DNA from: Torreya grandis
Lineage: Eukaryota; Streptophyta; Pinopsida; Cupressales; Taxaceae
Reading direction: 5' to 3'
Length of the DNA: 64,000 bases
NCBI GenBank assembly: GCA_037957365.1
Contig: JARHVA010000638.1
Coordinates: 1,849,001 to 1,913,000, forward strand
Positions 1-13,290 of this stretch are shown here, in pieces. How positions within the stretch are numbered: position 1 is the first letter of the stretch; every line of letters starts with the position of its first letter. The notes beneath the pieces are model-generated. The model was not told where the DNA came from. It saw only the letters and a list, made by a program, of their open reading frames with translations, and ran no database searches. The position numbers and the translations under genes were made by a program.

Positions 1-112
1 AAATTGACTCTCCCAAATGCGTATTGACAACACAAGTCCTAGAAAATATTATAATGGATTAAGAAACATATTATTGGAATCAAAGATATATTGAGAGTAT
101 ATACTTACGTCA

Positions 113-660
113 GATGATGAGGGAGCAATTAGGGATGGTAAGGGTCAATGATGTAGTGATGAGGGATGGTGAGGGTCAATGAGGGAGTGATTAGTGATGA
201 AAGTGGATGAAGAAAGATTGATTATGGATTAAGAGGGATAAGGAGGGAGTGATTAGGGATGACGAGGTATGGTGATAATCAATGAAGGAGTGATTATGGA
301 TGATAATCTTGAGTGATTAGATATGATGGGAGACAATGAAGGTCAATGAGGGTGTGATTAGGTATGAGGAGGGATGTTGAGGGAGTGAAAAGGGATAAGG
401 AATATATTATGGATGATGATTGATGAGGAAAGAGTGATTAAGGATTATGAAGGATGGGAAGGGAATGATTAAGGATGATGATGGATAGGAAGGGTCAATA
501 GAGGAGTGATTATGGATGATAAGGGAGTGATTAGAGATGATTAGGGATAGTGAGGGTTAATTAGGGAGTGATTAGGGATAATGAGGAATGATGAGAGAGT
601 GATTATGGATAATGAGGGATGAATAGGAAGTGATCAAGGATGAGAGAGGGATGATGAACA
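113..660 (+). repeat. Purine-rich degenerate minisatellite
   Basis: The + strand is almost free of C and is built from variants of agggatga, gagggtcaatg and gagggagtgatta, reiterated with irregular spacing of roughly 20-40 bases. It has no coding character. Adjacent AT-rich DNA shows none of this, so the boundaries are fairly sharp. Confidence 0.85.
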
Positions 661-2232
661 AGTTAAATTAACACAAAGTGGTCAATTGATTTATGCATAT
701 CATCAATATGAATTAAACTACCCCAATCACAACACTTTATATCAATTTCAAAGTAAGGAGTTTTCAAACTTCAATTTTTACAAACCTGGGACTCTTATAA
801 ATGCCAAGAATCAATATAGAAGGCAAAAAAACCTTAAAAATGACTATATGTTTACCAAAAATGGATATCAATTACAAATTTTATGTACTAAAATCCCTAG
901 GTTTAATACCTAGACCCTAAAAATGCCTAAGTACTGACTAAATTAGATTTTGAAAAACTATTTTCTACGTCGTAAGGTATGCAGCTATGAGACCAACTCT
1001 ATCAAATGTTGAATGACCCTAATTTTTTATATTTACTAAAATAAATTTAAAGTATATAAAAATAAATGTAATAATATCAATGTAAACATATACATATACA
1101 TTAATGTGATCACACTATTTGAATTTGAATTTAATTCTTGTGATCACACTATTAGACGCATTTTCAATCTTACACATTTTAATATTTGAATAAATAATTT
1201 TAATCTCAATTTTATATGCATAAAATATGAAACATTTAAAGATAAGTTAAAGTTAGAATAGTATGCTTTTGGTATTAATGACTCTATTTTAAAAGACATA
1301 TGCTTAAGTTTATATATTATAATAATTGAATAAATAATTCTAATCCCATTTTTATAATCATAAAATATGGAAGATTTAAAGGTGTTTTAAAGTTAAGCAC
1401 AAGAAAATATAAAATATGGAGTATTTTTATAACCACTTCCAACTAAGTACAAGAGAATATAAAATTGCTAATTGTTCCCCCATTGTAGTTAGAAAAATAT
1501 AATATATTAATTATAAATAATTTCAACATTGCCATATGTCACATAATGCCAATACATTCACCACAGAAGTAAGAATATCACAAAGCTATGCAATTACAAA
1601 GAGTTAAATATATTGATATTTTAGAACATTTAATTAATAGATTTTTTAATATTTTTACCATTGAGATTTTGTGATATAATTTAATAATTATTTTCATTAG
1701 TATATAGTTGTTGAAATTTGAAATTTGAATAAATAAATTATTTTTATTATATTATAGAGAATTGAATTATTTAAATTTAATTTTGTATTGAAATAAAAAA
1801 TACATATTTAAATATTATTTTTTATATTAAAGTTATAAAAATTTAAATTATTATGATTAATAAGAGTCATAAAGTTGAAAGATTTTGGGGAATAATTAAA
1901 AAAATTACACACGTTAAGTTATAATTAAATAATTTATGAGTTGTCCAATTTTAACTCCATTTTTATAGCCATAAAATGAGGAGCACTTAAAGTTGCATTA
2001 GTGTAGGAGACACATGTTAATATTGCATTCAATTTAAAGGAATATGCCCAAATAACACCTACAGAATATTCCAAAATTAATATGTCAAATATTAAGCAAA
2101 AAGATTATAATTGTTAATAAAATATATATTTTAAGCATTTTCATTAGTTGAAGGAAAAATAGGTAATCGAAAAGTGAAAGCTATGGTATCCTGGCATGGC
2201 AGGGACTAATAACAAGATCACCCAAATATAAG
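661..2232. other. AT-rich spacer without a gene
   Basis: No reading frame with recognisable protein content was seen on either strand. Phrases such as gaataaataattttaatc followed by a tttataNNcataaaatatg block recur near 1190, 1330 and 1950, which suggests old diverged tandem copies. The similarity to element A begins abruptly near 2233. Confidence 0.6.
1105..1148. repeat. Pair of identical palindromes TGTGATCACA
   Basis: The 10-base perfect palindrome TGTGATCACA occurs at 1105-1114 and 1139-1148, each followed by ctatt. The two copies are 34 bases apart (start to start). No function is known to me in plants. Confidence 0.7.
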
Positions 2233-3009
2233 TTATAAAAATTATAATAATATAGTGTATTAAGGGAGGCCACAATTATGTGTACCTAGGGGTGTATCAA
2301 AGTGATTGTAATCTAGTGGATTAAATAAATTAATATGGTTGAGTAACTTATGTTAGATTTCACGTGAATGAATATTATAACATGGTGTTCACTCCATCAC
2401 AAATTATTGTGACATTAAAATAATATCATTGTGTCTTGTGGAGGTACATTAGGGTGATCGCTTGGACACACACACACATATATAATCCAACTAAAAATAA
2501 TAATTAAATGGAAAATTAAATGAGGTTATGTCATTATGTTATTGCTTAGTAAGGATTTTAATTCTAATATCACTCTTTGAGATTATGAGATAAATATAAT
2601 AGTGCCTTGATTCTACTTGTGTAATGGGCATGAGTTGATGTGTAGGCAAACTAAGGAATGGGAGTGAGAATATTAAAGGCCAAAACTTAGGGGGTTGTGA
2701 TATTGGTTGGTGTGGATTTATTCTAGCCTTCAAGTGACTTAGGAGTATTCATTTCTTATGGGCCCTTAATCTACAGGTCTTAGGATCATAACCTAGTATA
2801 TTCATAAGGTGAATTGAGTTTAACTCGATAACCCATCCATATTAATCATATACTATTAATTATGGATGAAGGCACAATTTTGTTATTTCATATTGGAGTA
2901 AACTATATATGGATGTGTTTGTTGAGATATTGGTTTGTAAAATTTGTGGAGGTGAAATTAAGAGAATTTTTTTGTGATTTGTTTTATAGTAACACTGGAG
3001 GGTGTTACA
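2233..3009 (+). repeat. 3' part of the 5' LTR of element A
   Basis: This piece is homologous to 11960-12450 in its first 510 bases. It ends in gggtgttaca, a CA end typical of LTRs, four bases before a PBS. The part beyond 2744 has no second copy in the window because the 3' LTR breaks off earlier. Confidence 0.7.
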
Positions 3010-3012
3010 TAT

Positions 3013-3025
3013 TGGTATCAAAGTG
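3013..3025 (+). promoter_or_regulatory. Primer-binding site of element A (initiator tRNA-Met type)
   Basis: ttggtatcaaagt matches the common plant PBS tggtatcagagc with one base changed. It lies four bases after the LTR end, the usual place where minus-strand cDNA synthesis is primed. Confidence 0.75.
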
Positions 3026-4596
3026 GGGTCAAACATTGTTGACCTTTAGGAAGACATTAGAAATGAAAAGGTGTGCACATGAAGTGCAATTATAGACATG
3101 GTTATTATAGTAACCCATAAAAATCTTGGGAAGATTATGTAAAATCAAAATAATCACCCATAAATCATTTTTGAGGTAATATGTGTAACTTACCATGAAT
3201 TTTGAGTAATTAAATACAAGCAATAGTTCCCAAAATTATTTGGGTGACACCTTTTAGAATATTAATTAAACATGAGGTTTAAGACTGATATGGATAAGAT
3301 TTGGTATGAAAAAGGCCAAATTTTATAAGAGAGATGAATGTTTTCCATGAGAACCCAATGTTTTAATCAAAAGATACAACTAGCCAAAATTTCCATGACA
3401 ACTAAGCTTTGCAATTACACTTAGCCAAATTCTTGTCACTTCCCAATTAGTAAACTAGCTTAAAGTGCTATTTTAGAAGATCATTTGAATTTGAAATTCA
3501 ATTAGTAAAGGATAAATATTAAAAAACATAAATACAATAGTGGGGAGAACAAAAAATTGAAATTCACATCTTGAATACCACCCTAACTAGAAGTAAAGCC
3601 CATCATATTTATTGGATTATAAACAGGGAAAAATTTAGTATACAAATTATAAAATATATCTTGATTGAATTTTGGGATTTTAATAGAATAGGATTTCATG
3701 CATAGTATACTTTCATTCTCAATTGCCTTATCCACTTACACACTAAATGTAATTAACTCAGTGGTTAATAAGCATTGAATTTAGTTTGGTGACTGAGTTG
3801 AGTCAATAGGAACATGATGAAAGTTTTTGGTGGATTTAATTCTATTGCTATTATTGAATTAAGATTAAAATTATACATTATTTCTCTCCTATATATTGAG
3901 TCCATGATCTTCTTGATGAATCAAGTGATAATATTCAATATGTTTTATTGATTCCATGCTTGACTACACTTTTTTTATTTTTAGTTCTAAGGACTAGGCA
4001 GACTTGACCATACTTAGAAAAGACCAATCATATGATAGATACTTATGTTTAAACTTTTTTCTAGAGTTTTAATGGTCATATTTATTGTATTTTTTCTATT
4101 ACTTAATGTTGAAACAAATTAATGCATATGTTTGACTCTATCTAGAGGTAAATTAGGAAGTAAGATCTATGGTACAAGAATATTTAGTTGTAGGTAATCA
4201 GTTACATCATATTTATTGCATAAATTATGCCATAAATTATGAATTATGGATTGAAAAAATATTTAATGATCTAAAGGAGATTTTTTATCACATGAACTTA
4301 AAACTTCTTAAGGAAAATGTTTCCATGAGATTAAATGTTGGTGTTAATTGGAACCACGTGTATTTGAGGATGGGAAAAATTGTAATATGGGATTGTATGG
4401 GACTCCTTTTGAAACCATATCTAATTGTATGTGTCCCCAAGTTTTTGATAAAATAAATCTATAAAAAAGGTGCAAAGCCCATGTACAAAAATCCAAAGGG
4501 GTAGCAGGATAGGCCAAAGGCCACTAACAATAGACAAACAACAAACAAACAAACAATAGTCAAACAACAAACTAGAAGAAAACCATGGTATAAGCA
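3026..4596. other. Non-coding 5' internal part of element A
   Basis: Open frames here are short and show no Gag or Pol motifs. Positions 4500-4570 are rich in caaacaacaaac and lie just past the stop codon of the antisense frame, so they may be its trailer. Confidence 0.5.
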
Positions 4597-5439
4597 CTAC
4601 TTTTTAATCAAGTCTTTCCAATCATATTTAATGAAATTGAGAAGCTCCTCCATATTGGCAATTTTTCCTTCAATATCCTTATCTTCATCCAGAGCCTCCT
4701 GTAGAATCAATAACAAAGAAGCAGCTTGATGTACAACCTTTAGGTATACGGTTGTCAACACTTTCATTTTATTCTAGAGCAAGCACAAACCTTTTTTTAC
4801 TTCCTCTAGCTCTTTTTTAATCTGACTACCTTCATTACATGTGTCCTCAAAATCCTCCTTAACTGAGTCATATAAGGAGTTATTTAGCTCCTTAAAATGA
4901 CTGGTTCCCTCCTTATCAATCTGTTGGCCTAAACTAGGTTTGAATTTTAAAATACCTGCTTCCTCCCCTAGATCCAAAGTAGAGGGATAATCAATGATTT
5001 TCAACATAGGGGTTTTACCCCTTTCTAGTCTACTAGATCTCCTAATATCTAAATTTCTAATCATGAAAATCTAAGGTTTAATACTAGATGTTTTATACAC
5101 ATTCACATTCACTTATGCCTGGGTCTCCAAGTGCTCTTTGTCCGTAGCTAGATTTGGATGCCCTTCACCCACCACTTTTTTAGTCTTTTTCTTGCCCAAA
5201 TTAATTTGTCCCCAATTTAATGTGATAATGTGATATAATTTGGTGTTGTAAAACTTATATATGCATGACCTACCCTCATATATTGATGGAAGAATGAAGG
5301 TTTTCACTAAAACTCCCTTGGGAAGGGAAAATATGGAATTTCTTAATGGAGAGATGGGAATGTTCACCTTATAATAACTATTCATATGTGTATTTTTTCT
5401 GTGAATTAATATAAAGTTAATAAATGTGGGATATTTCAT
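4597..5439 (-). pseudogene. Antisense reading frame of unknown function carried by element A
   Basis: One - strand frame runs for 280 codons from an ATG at 5439 to a TAG at 4597-4599. It is interrupted by only three stop codons: 5113-5115, 5071-5073 and 4774-4776. This coherence is unusual in such AT-rich DNA. The first 108 residues are a globular-looking segment with VLVKTFILPSIYEGRS and LNWGQINLGKKKTKK. After the middle stops comes a basic patch (RRSSRLERGK). The last 100 residues are charged and helical-looking, with heptad-like leucines (SQIKKELEEVKKG and later MEELLNFIKYDWKDLIKK). I do not recognise the family. It runs opposite to element A and is not Gag or Pol. It may be a captured host gene or an extra antisense ORF of the element. 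Chance is unlikely because the frame is kept across all stops. Confidence 0.6.
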
Positions 5440-8097
5440 CTTTGACTATGTGCTAGTGATTGTATATTTTTTTAATGTAAAAATACATAGCCCAATGCCT
5501 AGAGGCTTGGGTGAATTGGTGTGGTGAAAATGTTTTATGAAAAAGTAGTATGAGTGGGTTAATTTAATTTTCCTACAACTACTTGAATTTTTGGAGTTAA
5601 ATTTAGGTGATGTTCTTGTGAATTATTCACCTTGATAGAAAATGAAATTGCATAACCAACCATGCCTTGTGTTGTTAGGTAAGAAAAATAATGGATATAA
5701 CCATAATCTTTGTGGATATGAAGGTTAGAAAATTTAAAGTTGAATCATTATAAAGCTTCACTGGGAATTGTGAACTACCATTATATGTAGTTTTGTTGTG
5801 GAGCTTGTATTCTTATGAGGAAGTGTGAACTCCCTCCTTAGCATCATGCTATGTCTGTCAACATCTTTTTCATATTAGTGTAGCAAAACCCATTGCTTAG
5901 TGACTTGGGTGAGTTAAAATGATTCGCACAAATGATTTTCCCTTATGGAAAATGTGTATGCACTAGATGATTTCATCACCTTGCCCTACTCCTAGTTAAC
6001 TCTATGAAGTTAAATAGTAAATCTCATAGCTAGTTGAATATTTTTTTTGGGTGAGACCTCCACCCCCATTAGAAGATGGGTGATATGCCTTCTTGATGTG
6101 ACAAGCTGAAGAGCTTCGGTTATGGTTAAATATTCCTTTGATCATTCAAGTGACCAATTAAGACCTCAAGGTAAATCAAATTTCATAATTTGCATTATCT
6201 ATTATTGATTGGTTCCACTATAGATAAAATTACAATGTTTTATGTGACATTATTATTGTTAAATGATCACACTATAAGCGATTTAGTTCTTAAATGGGTC
6301 GATCCTTTGGTGTGGACACTAATTATGGAATGTTTTGTTAAACATTTAAGTGTGACTTAGTGGGGATTAATTTTTTTTACCATGATAGTGACTGGTAGAT
6401 CATGTCTATAATTAAATAATTAATTAAAAAAATCAACATAACATACAAAAATAATAATAATAATAATGAACAAGAGTATTCTTATTTTATATTGACATAG
6501 TTTCAACTAGAACTATTGGGACATGAGAAACTCCATGTATGGATCAAAAAAACTTATGTATAAAAATATTTATATAGCATGACACTTTGATTTGAACATA
6601 ATTATCTATTACTTGGTAGACCATTGTGATTTTATTTCATTTCCCTGTGATATTTGGGATGTTATTTAAATTTTTTTGCTTCTACTATGAATATAAAGTC
6701 ATTGTCATGTTATGAATGAACATGGTTACCACCATGATGTATTTATTCATGTCTATGATTATGGAATTCCATTTTTTGTTGAAAAATTCTCTTGCTTATG
6801 CGTGTGTATGTTGTTATTTAATGTGTGATAACTTATCTTTATTGTGTATTTGATTCTTGATGAGACATAATCCATCAAATTACTTATACATAATGATTTT
6901 TTGGGTGTAGATTCCATGTATTATTTCTCTTTGTGATTTACAAGTGAATTATTATGAAATCATGCAAGTTAATGTGTGGTTGAATGAGTAGTTATGAAGG
7001 GTGACTAGTTAATTTAACCACCCTTATATAATAGAGTACACCATTATAACAATTAATTATTTCATGTATGATGGATGTTTATTTCATTGTTGTAAATAAC
7101 TATGTGAGATAAATGTTTTCTATATGGATTTTTATTTATTTTAATTTTTCATGTTCATTAGATGTTTGCATTATACATGGCTACTTTCCATTTTGAATGA
7201 TTGAATTTTAGGACAGTGGTTGAGTATCTTATTTATTATACTATGTTTCTCCTTGAATTATGTTTTCCATGGTCCATGATTTCTTTGGGTGTGTTAGAAT
7301 AGGTATAAGAATAAATATTTTCACCCATAAGTATGTTCCCATAAACAAGAACCATCATTACTTTGATACATAGCATAAAGGCATGCATCGGGGTTCTATA
7401 AGATGGGGATAAATTCCATGACCAATGTCATAGGCGTTTTTATCTCCACTCTAAACAATATCATTTCTTATGAATCATGTGAATAAATGACATTAAAGAC
7501 TATTATATCTCAAGTGGTTTTGGTTTTGGGGGCTTCACTTTATTATGAAATTATTCCATATTTTGAGTGTTTAATTGTGGATTTAATCTATTTGTGAATT
7601 TATCATTGTTGATGATTTGCATCTTCAATTTGATATATATGTTTTACATCTTTGATTTTGTATTCCATATAGGTTTTTTTATGATGTATATATGCTTTGA
7701 TTTTTCCATCTAGGTTTGTTGATGATATTGCTAACATTGTGTTTGATGTATAACTTGGTAAGTCTAGTGATCCTTACTAATACTCATATATATGAGCTAA
7801 AAATGGGTTTATTTTGGCATGTTTGGTGATCCTTACTACTACCTCAAGGATATGCCCTGAAGATGGGTTGATTATGGTTTGTGTTCCATTCATCATAGCT
7901 TTCGATATTTTTGTCAAAACTATGACTATGATAAAATGCTAACCATGTGGTAGTTATATTTATTACTTCCATTATTATCATCACATGTATGAGATGTTAT
8001 ATTGATACTATAAATGTATGGATAAAAATAATATTGAGAGGATGGAACTGTGAACATACTTCTTATGACAACAAAACTTCAAGGACAAATTTTACTA
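5440..8097. other. Non-coding 3' internal part of element A
   Basis: No protein motif was found on either strand. A phrase near 5490 (cccaatgcctagaggcttgg) is echoed near 5890 (acccattgcttagtgacttg), which suggests an old internal duplication of about 400 bases. Positions 7680-7880 show another echo (gatccttactaNtac...gatatgccc). Confidence 0.5.
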
Positions 8098-8107
8098 AAG
8101 GGGGGAA
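8098..8107 (+). promoter_or_regulatory. Polypurine tract of element A
   Basis: aaggggggaag is the primer type used for plus-strand DNA synthesis. It lies eight bases before TGTCCTACC, taken as the start of the 3' LTR. Confidence 0.7.
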
Positions 8108-8115
8108 GTACGTAG

Positions 8116-11100
8116 TGTCCTACCTAGCCTCACCTTCACTTAGGGCTATGGTTAAGTATTAATTAGGTTTGGAACCATTAATTTTAATTAGGATCATGCA
8201 TTATTTCATATATATTTTGATGATATTATAATATATCATGGCAAAATATATATTTATTATAGTTATGATGAACAAGCATTTAATTAATGTGATTTTACTT
8301 ATATCTCTTCATACCATAGATGCACTATGATGAGTTTGGTGTATGTGTATGAAATATAGATTTTTTGAATGGGTCATAATATTATATAATGAATATGAGA
8401 TGAGTTGGTAAGGGTTTACATTAAGTCCATCAGGTTTTCATCTAATTTGATGTAGTATAAGTGGGAGTTCCTACAGTGGACATCCACAAGCGAGCATGAA
8501 TCTCGACAACGAATTGGAAATGTGAGTCACTTTATGTGTAGTTCATTATATGGCAGGTTGGACACATGGATAGATATAATTTTATGTGTTAGTGGCATAA
8601 ACACAAGTACTCACCATTTTTAAATTGGACCATTATCCATGTGTAGATGGTAAGAAAAAATGATGTAGGAATGCAAAAGCTACATGATCACCAAAGAAGA
8701 AATCTAATTATAAATTATATTATGACCACTAAAAAGGTAGTAATAAGTCACATAGTATAAGCCAAAAAAAATAAAGTAATGACCACATAATAAAGTGACC
8801 AAGCCATTAAACAAATGGTAGTGGATAATACCTAGTTGGTATTAAATAGAGAAATGACCAAAGACTATAGAGTTCACAATCCAAATTGAGAATAAATCAT
8901 AATGGATGGTAAGAATTGAATATGAAAGTGAAATGCAAATAGAAAAATGAAGGATTGTTTGGAATGTGACATTTTTAACCATGTCATACCAAGAAATAAA
9001 TATAACATAAAAATAAGTAGCCATAATAAATCTTTAAGTCAAAACATCATGAGGATCACCATTTCCTCAATTCAATGTGACTTGACCAAATGATAGGGAA
9101 TGGTTCAAGAATGGCCACCAATAATCTAAGGAGATCATAAAATACATATAGAAAAAAAAAATATTAAATATATGGGACTATCATGAGGTTTTCTTGGGTT
9201 TTTGAGAGCATTCAATGGAGACTCAACATGTTATTAAACTAGTCCAAAAGATTTAGCAAACCAGATCAACTGAATATGTTTAGAACAATCTTGACCTCCA
9301 TTGATTACGAGTGTGAAGATGAGAAAAAGAGAGATATAATGTTATTTTATGGGTCACATAGTGATAATGAAGTGTGAGTACATAACAATGAATCTATTTC
9401 CCACTTGAGTCAGGCTTTAGCATAGAAAATATATTGTCATGGGTAACAAAGTGTTTGATGCAAAGAATAATAAAAGGATTTATTAGTTTCACCTTATGAA
9501 CTATGTGAAATTATTTTGAGGGTGTCCAGGTGGAAAATGGAAACAAATATTATCATCACCAGATAGCCTTTTTAGTCAGGTTATGACTAGTCAACATCCA
9601 AGTAAACATACAGGATTTTAGACATACAGTGCATGCATTATAACTCTCACCCTTACATTTCTTTGTCTAAGGATTAGCCTAAAATAAGATTATTTAAATA
9701 GGGTAAAGCATAATATGAATTTACTTTTATATTATAATTGATTTATATTTACTTAATAAAATTAACATGTTATTCGATCATTAAATTTAGAAATTTGATA
9801 GTGGCAACATTTTGAAGCTAGCATGTTGTGACATTTCATTTAGTTGCTTGGGTAATCTAGAATGCTATGGAAAGGATTAATTAGTATACATTTCAAATAA
9901 TTTTTAAATTCACTCTATTTAATATTTTTCCTACTACCTTTTAAAAGTAAGAGGGTTATGTGCATTAATTGAATAGGAACATGAATAATCCTTGAGTTTC
10001 TTTTACTTTTCTATTGGGAGTAAAATTATGTTAGCGATATATGTAGTTTATGACATGAACAGCATGATAAATCACAGTAATTTAGTTAAATTAATTTGAT
10101 CCAATAAGGTAATTTTATCTTCCATTAAATAGAAGTGTTTTGTTAAGGGGTAAATAGGCCTACTTGAATAAACATGATTTATATTGTAAATGAATTACCC
10201 AACCTAAACCATAGATTATGTAGACTCTAAACTGAGGTTGAGTGAATGCCTTAAACCTATTAATATTTAGGTATCAAGATATATTATGGTCATGGGTTTT
10301 GTATAAATGTATAAAATAATGATCCTTGGTCGTATTTACCTAAACTACCTATGAGAACCATATTCATAGGTTACTAGAAAACCCTTGACTCTTAACTAAG
10401 TAGACATATACCCCGTAAATCAGAGTTGAAAAACTATAAGAGGGTTATGAGTTCAATGGCCAATAGGATGTTGTGAAAATTTACTTGGTTCACATTTGGA
10501 TGTGTGTCAAGATATTGGCCACTTGTAGTAGAATATAAAATGTTAAACTTTACTATGTGTAGATCTTAAACAAGGATGCAGTCATATGTTTTTATATGTT
10601 CATTGTGAATATATTTCATTAAAATAATCATAGTGAATCTCAACTATTGACCTATATCTTAATATCAAGACCACCATTAACCTTTTTGTCAATCATAATG
10701 ATTATAAAGGTGATAATTCCTTATCTAATGAATTCCATGTCATTTTAAACTTCCTTCTCTTCATCACAGTTTCTTGCATTTGAATTGGTTCATGTAACTA
10801 AGTATAGTTGGTCCCCATGAATTGAGTTTCCAGGATCATGCCACTTGGAATAATATTGTTTCCATGGAGTAGTGGATTATTCTCTCCCTCTAATTTATTA
10901 GGAATCCATGGAGTCTATGACACCATGAATCTATGACGAGGATAGGTGTCACCATTTTGACCGCTTAAAATGGTCCATTTTTGTATAGTCCTTTGGGATA
11001 GGACATTTTACATGGGACCACTGATTTATTAAAAAGTGAATTTAAGTGTTTATTTGATAGGATATAGTTATGGTTTCCCCATGTGAAATAATATGTGTCT

Positions 11101-12455
11101 TGTTATGATTTGGACTTAGAATTATGTTGCCTTCGGGACCCACATTGTGATTCTACCATATGGTAGAGATCTGGCCATTTGGAGTCACATGTGATCCCTT
11201 TGAGACTATGCCTTGCAATTGATTTATGATACCATGCCATTTAGACAAAGATACATGGATGGGTTAGATATATTCATAGGTTTAAAGCCTTATGGACCTA
11301 CATGGTTCATGATGAGGCTATGTGGTGCCCATCCTAGGGTCATGGCCCACATATTTCCTTATCTAAGTTTGGGGTGGATTTTGAACCCCATAACCATAAG
11401 AGGCCATGATGGTGACACATGTCACCATATTAATAGTCATAATTCATTTCACTATGTAATCATGTTGATCTATCACACTATGGAATTCAATCTATAAATA
11501 GGTCACAGTGTGAGGAATTAGTGGCTATAATCACTTTAAAGTATTAATATCACATTATTTTCTTTTGGATCATGGCCACTACATTATATTTAATAAGAGA
11601 GGTTGATTAAATTATTTGAACCACCCCAATTAATATGTTGAATGGTGTTTTGCAATTAATGGTTCTTTTTACATATTTATATGTAAAATATGATGAAGTT
11701 GGAGACCACATAGTTGATTAATAAAGAGACATGAGATAATTTATATGGAAACATATTTCATTCACCTCAAAAATGTTGCCTAATTGTGGGATAATAATAT
11801 AGGGATTAGGAAATCCCATGGACTTTATAGGTCACTCTTAATGAGATTTTAATTATGTAAATGTAATCAACTTTGTAAATAGGTCATGTGGAAAAATCCT
11901 TGTGATCACTTAATGCTATATACATTAATAAAATACTTAAAAGGGTGCATTCAGAATATATAAATGCTATAATAATATAGTGTGTATTAAGGGAGGCCAT
12001 GATTGTGTGTGTGTGTGCACACATGTGCAAGTGTGTATGTGTGTGTTAAATCAATTTTAATATGGTGGGATAAAATAATTGATGTGGCTGAGTAAATTAT
12101 GTTAGATTTAATGTGACATGAATGAGAACATCATGACTTATGGAGATACATTAGGGTGACCACTTGGACACATATTTATATATAGTCCAATTAAGAATAA
12201 TAATTAAATGGGTAATTAAATGAGGCTATGTTCTTATGTTACTAAGTGACCCTTAGCCTAGTAAGGATTTTATATCTGATATCACTCTATAGGTTTTCAA
12301 CAGAACTAGATAGTAGCCTTGATTATGCTTGTGCAATGGGCACAAGCTAATATGTAGGCAGCTCAGAGAGTGGGCATGGTCACAATAGAGGATAACACTT
12401 AGGGGGTTATGATCTCTGTTGGTGTGGGTTTAATCTAGCCTTCATGAGACTTGGG
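8116..12455 (+). repeat. 3' LTR of element A (end missing)
   Basis: It starts with TGTCCTACCTAGCC directly after the PPT. The stretch 11960-12450 matches the surviving 5' LTR piece; homology stops near 12455, about 265 bases before the expected LTR end. No stable coding frame is present. A (tg)-rich run lies at 12003-12046. Confidence 0.65.
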
Positions 12456-13290
12456 AGATATGTAAAAATGGTAACATTACCATTATATTTTAATAATTTT
12501 AGAACATTAATTTACATGAGATATATAATATTTCCAATGGAAAGTTACAAAACTCCTTTTCATATGGGACTTAACTACTTGAACCCAACTAATATCTACT
12601 TAATATTAATATACTAAATTAACAAACTAAGTAATTAATGATATACATTAATTAATTTATAAATATAATTCAATGTAAATCATGAAAGGGGGTGTCTCAT
12701 AAAGAGATGCATGCCTTTTATAGTAAAACCAATATCAATTTAAACATAAACTCTTTTGCATCAAATGACCCAACAAATCCCCTTGATCCAAAGCGGTATA
12801 TAAAATGATCTAGAGCATATGACTATGAATTCATCTAAAAGCCTCTATCACACCAAAAAAATAGCATAATGTATATCATTGTACTGATTAATTGATTCCA
12901 TTCCACATAGAATCATACTACCTTTTGAGTTGTGACATGAATGATAAACATCCTGATGGGCACGCTCACCCATCTGACATGAATGATAAACATCCTGATG
13001 GGCACGCTCACCCATCTAACCATTTTGTACTTATACTGTAGTATAACCATAATCAAGGTTTTCTCAACTACATTAATCCATGTAAGGATTCACATAAAAA
13101 CATGTCTAGTAACTAACCTGAATAAAATATTCTCCCCTTATCAAGCAAGAGGTGATAATTCCTTATAGTGAAAAAATAAATCCAAGAAAATGAAATCAAA
13201 TGTTTTGTTATTGATCTCATCACTAATTTTCAACACTTGTAAATTTTTTATATAAATTAAACTTAGTCCATTCAAAATGATGGGGATGAG
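12456..13290. other. Spacer between elements A and D
   Basis: AT-rich DNA without coding motifs. It holds the 42-base tandem duplication at 12934-13017 and otherwise nothing I can name. Confidence 0.5.
12934..13017. repeat. Perfect 42-base tandem duplication
   Basis: The unit starts gacatgaatgataaacatcc and ends gctcacccatct. It is present twice head to tail with no mismatch. Surrounding repeats are much more diverged, so this duplication should be recent. Confidence 0.95.

Larger units (their letters stand above)
2233..12455 (+). mobile_element. Element A: large LTR element without gag-pol
   Basis: The sequences at about 2240-2744 and 11965-12450 are clearly homologous (shared phrases include tattaagggaggcca, gtgtaatgggcatgag and cttagggggtt). 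Between them lie a PBS just after an LTR end at 3009 and a PPT just before an LTR start at 8116. This gives a 5' LTR, about 5.1 kb internal DNA and a 3' LTR in + orientation. Adding the pieces gives an LTR of about 4.6 kb. The 5' LTR lacks its first 3.8 kb, and the 3' LTR ends or is truncated near 12455. No gag, protease, reverse transcriptase or integrase was recognised, which resembles large retrotransposon derivatives (LARDs). An antisense reading frame sits at 4597-5439. Outer ends and target duplication are not visible. Confidence 0.72.

Noticed and set aside
113..660. Possible telomere-like repeat because of ttaggga words
   Set aside because: The plant telomere unit is tttaggg in strict tandem; here the words are irregular and mixed with gagggtcaatg.
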